7,032 nucleotides of DNA from positions 1 to 7,032 of the forward strand of contig CALBPW010000308.1 in the NCBI GenBank assembly GCA_937899145.1, read 5' to 3'. The translations under genes and the position numbers were made by a program. Shown here piece after piece: positions 6,336-7,032 of this stretch (within the stretch, counting starts at the first letter, position 1; each line of letters opens with the position of its first letter). The notes under the pieces were generated by a model. The model searched no databases. It saw only the letters and a list, made by a program, of their open reading frames with translations, and had not been told where the DNA came from. Source of the stretch: an uncultured Bacteroidota bacterium. GTDB lineage: Bacteria; Bacteroidota; Bacteroidia; Bacteroidales; SZUA-534.

Positions 6336-7032
6336 ATGGGCATATATCTCAATCCGGGCAACATTGGTTTCAAAGAGACCTTGGCAGCAGACATTTACAT
6401 TGATAAAACAATGTTAATAAGTGAATTGAATAGATTCATTGATAAGGCGAATAAATACGTTTGTGTTTCACGTCCGCGCCGTTTCGGAAAGACGATAGCC
6501 ACCAAAATGCTCTGCGCATATTATTCAAAAGGCTGCGATTCGCGCGAATTGTTCAAGGATTTGAAGATTGCAAAAGCCGACAATTACGAAAAATATCTCA
6601 ATAAACTCAATTTCATAAAGATAGACATTGCAAGTGAATATCAGAATGTACCTCAAGGGTCACACATGCTTGAGTTGTTGACGGATAGAGTGCGCACTGA
6701 GTTTCACGAACAGTTTCCACAAATAAAATTTACGCCTAATGCTACCATTGCCAATTGTATTCAAGATGTCTATACTGCTACAAATGAGCGTTTTGTAATC
6801 ATTCTTGATGAATACGATTGCCTTGTTCGCGATGAATTTGGGACAGATTTGTTTGCCGATTACTTGAAGTTCCTCAACGGACTTTTCAAAAGCGAAACAT
6901 TGAGTTCTGCCATTGCCTTAGCCTATATCACAGGCATTCTGCCAGTTGTGCGGGATAGAGTGCAGAGCAAACTCAACAATTTCAGAGAATACACCATACT
7001 CGATGCTCTTGAACTGTCTGAGTTTGTGGGCT
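6336..7032 (+). CDS. AAA-ATPase-like protein, N-terminal 232 residues (cut by window end)
   Basis: The open frame from ATG 6336 runs through the window edge. It starts MGIYLNPGNIGFKE, the characteristic N-terminus of a large Bacteroidales family, followed by DIYIDKTMLI. The P-loop is SRPRRFGKT (45-53, K52/T53), the variant usual in this family. Walker B is FVIILDEYD (153-161, D158/E159), followed by CLVRDEFG. LAYITGILPV (195-204) and QSKLNNFREYTI (210-221) fit the later ATPase region. Family knowledge: the AAA-ATPase_like domain is commonly followed by a PD-(D/E)XK nuclease-like domain (DUF1703 type), in proteins of roughly 500-580 residues; that half would lie beyond 7032 and cannot be confirmed. 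The cellular role is not established, and copies are often numerous in one genome. No frameshift is seen in the visible part, so it is probably intact so far. Confidence 0.9.
   Translation, partial: MGIYLNPGNIGFKETLAADIYIDKTMLISELNRFIDKANKYVCVSRPRRFGKTIATKMLCAYYSKGCDSRELFKDLKIAKADNYEKYLNKLNFIKIDIASEYQNVPQGSHMLELLTDRVRTEFHEQFPQIKFTPNATIANCIQDVYTATNERFVIILDEYDCLVRDEFGTDLFADYLKFLNGLFKSETLSSAIALAYITGILPVVRDRVQSKLNNFREYTILDALELSEFVG

Overview
The window looks like chromosomal DNA from a Bacteroidales-type (Bacteroidota) organism. Four things point there. The IspG is the long form with an extra central domain. An outer-membrane barrel protein starts with a carboxypeptidase-D-like regulatory domain. 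An AAA-ATPase-like protein begins MGIYLNPGN. Two genes are preceded by the Bacteroidota -7 promoter octamer TAnnTTTG, with no Shine-Dalgarno sequence. The species cannot be read from the sequence.

Layout: positions 2-43 hold six perfect copies of the heptamer AATCCCC, cut by the window edge. Positions 44 to about 1120 are very AT-rich (about 15-23% G+C in two lines counted). They contain a decayed family 2 glycosyltransferase on the minus strand, broken by a frameshift in a homopolymer and by in-frame stops. A nested inverted repeat at 1138-1194, a possible bidirectional terminator, marks the end of this island. Next comes ispG on the minus strand (1459-3351), essential in the MEP isoprenoid pathway, with a good -7 box at 3447-3454. 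A tiny ORF overlaps the ispG stop codon as ATGA but is only weakly supported.

A 499-base divergent spacer (3352-3850) separates ispG from an outer-membrane barrel gene (3851-6181, plus strand). It contains a GC-richer block, an A9 tract and a T13 tract. After 154 bases with another clear -7 box, an AAA-ATPase-like gene (probably the ATPase plus PD-(D/E)XK nuclease family) starts at 6336 and runs off the end at 7032.

The genes do not form one pathway or operon. ispG is housekeeping, the barrel protein stands alone without a SusD partner or sigma/anti-sigma pair in view, and the ATPase belongs to a family often expanded in Bacteroidales. I see no convincing new multi-gene system. The most interesting items are the G-quadruplex-capable heptamer array next to the decaying AT-rich island, the homopolymer-frameshifted glycosyltransferase, the unexplained block in the divergent spacer, and the truncated ATPase.
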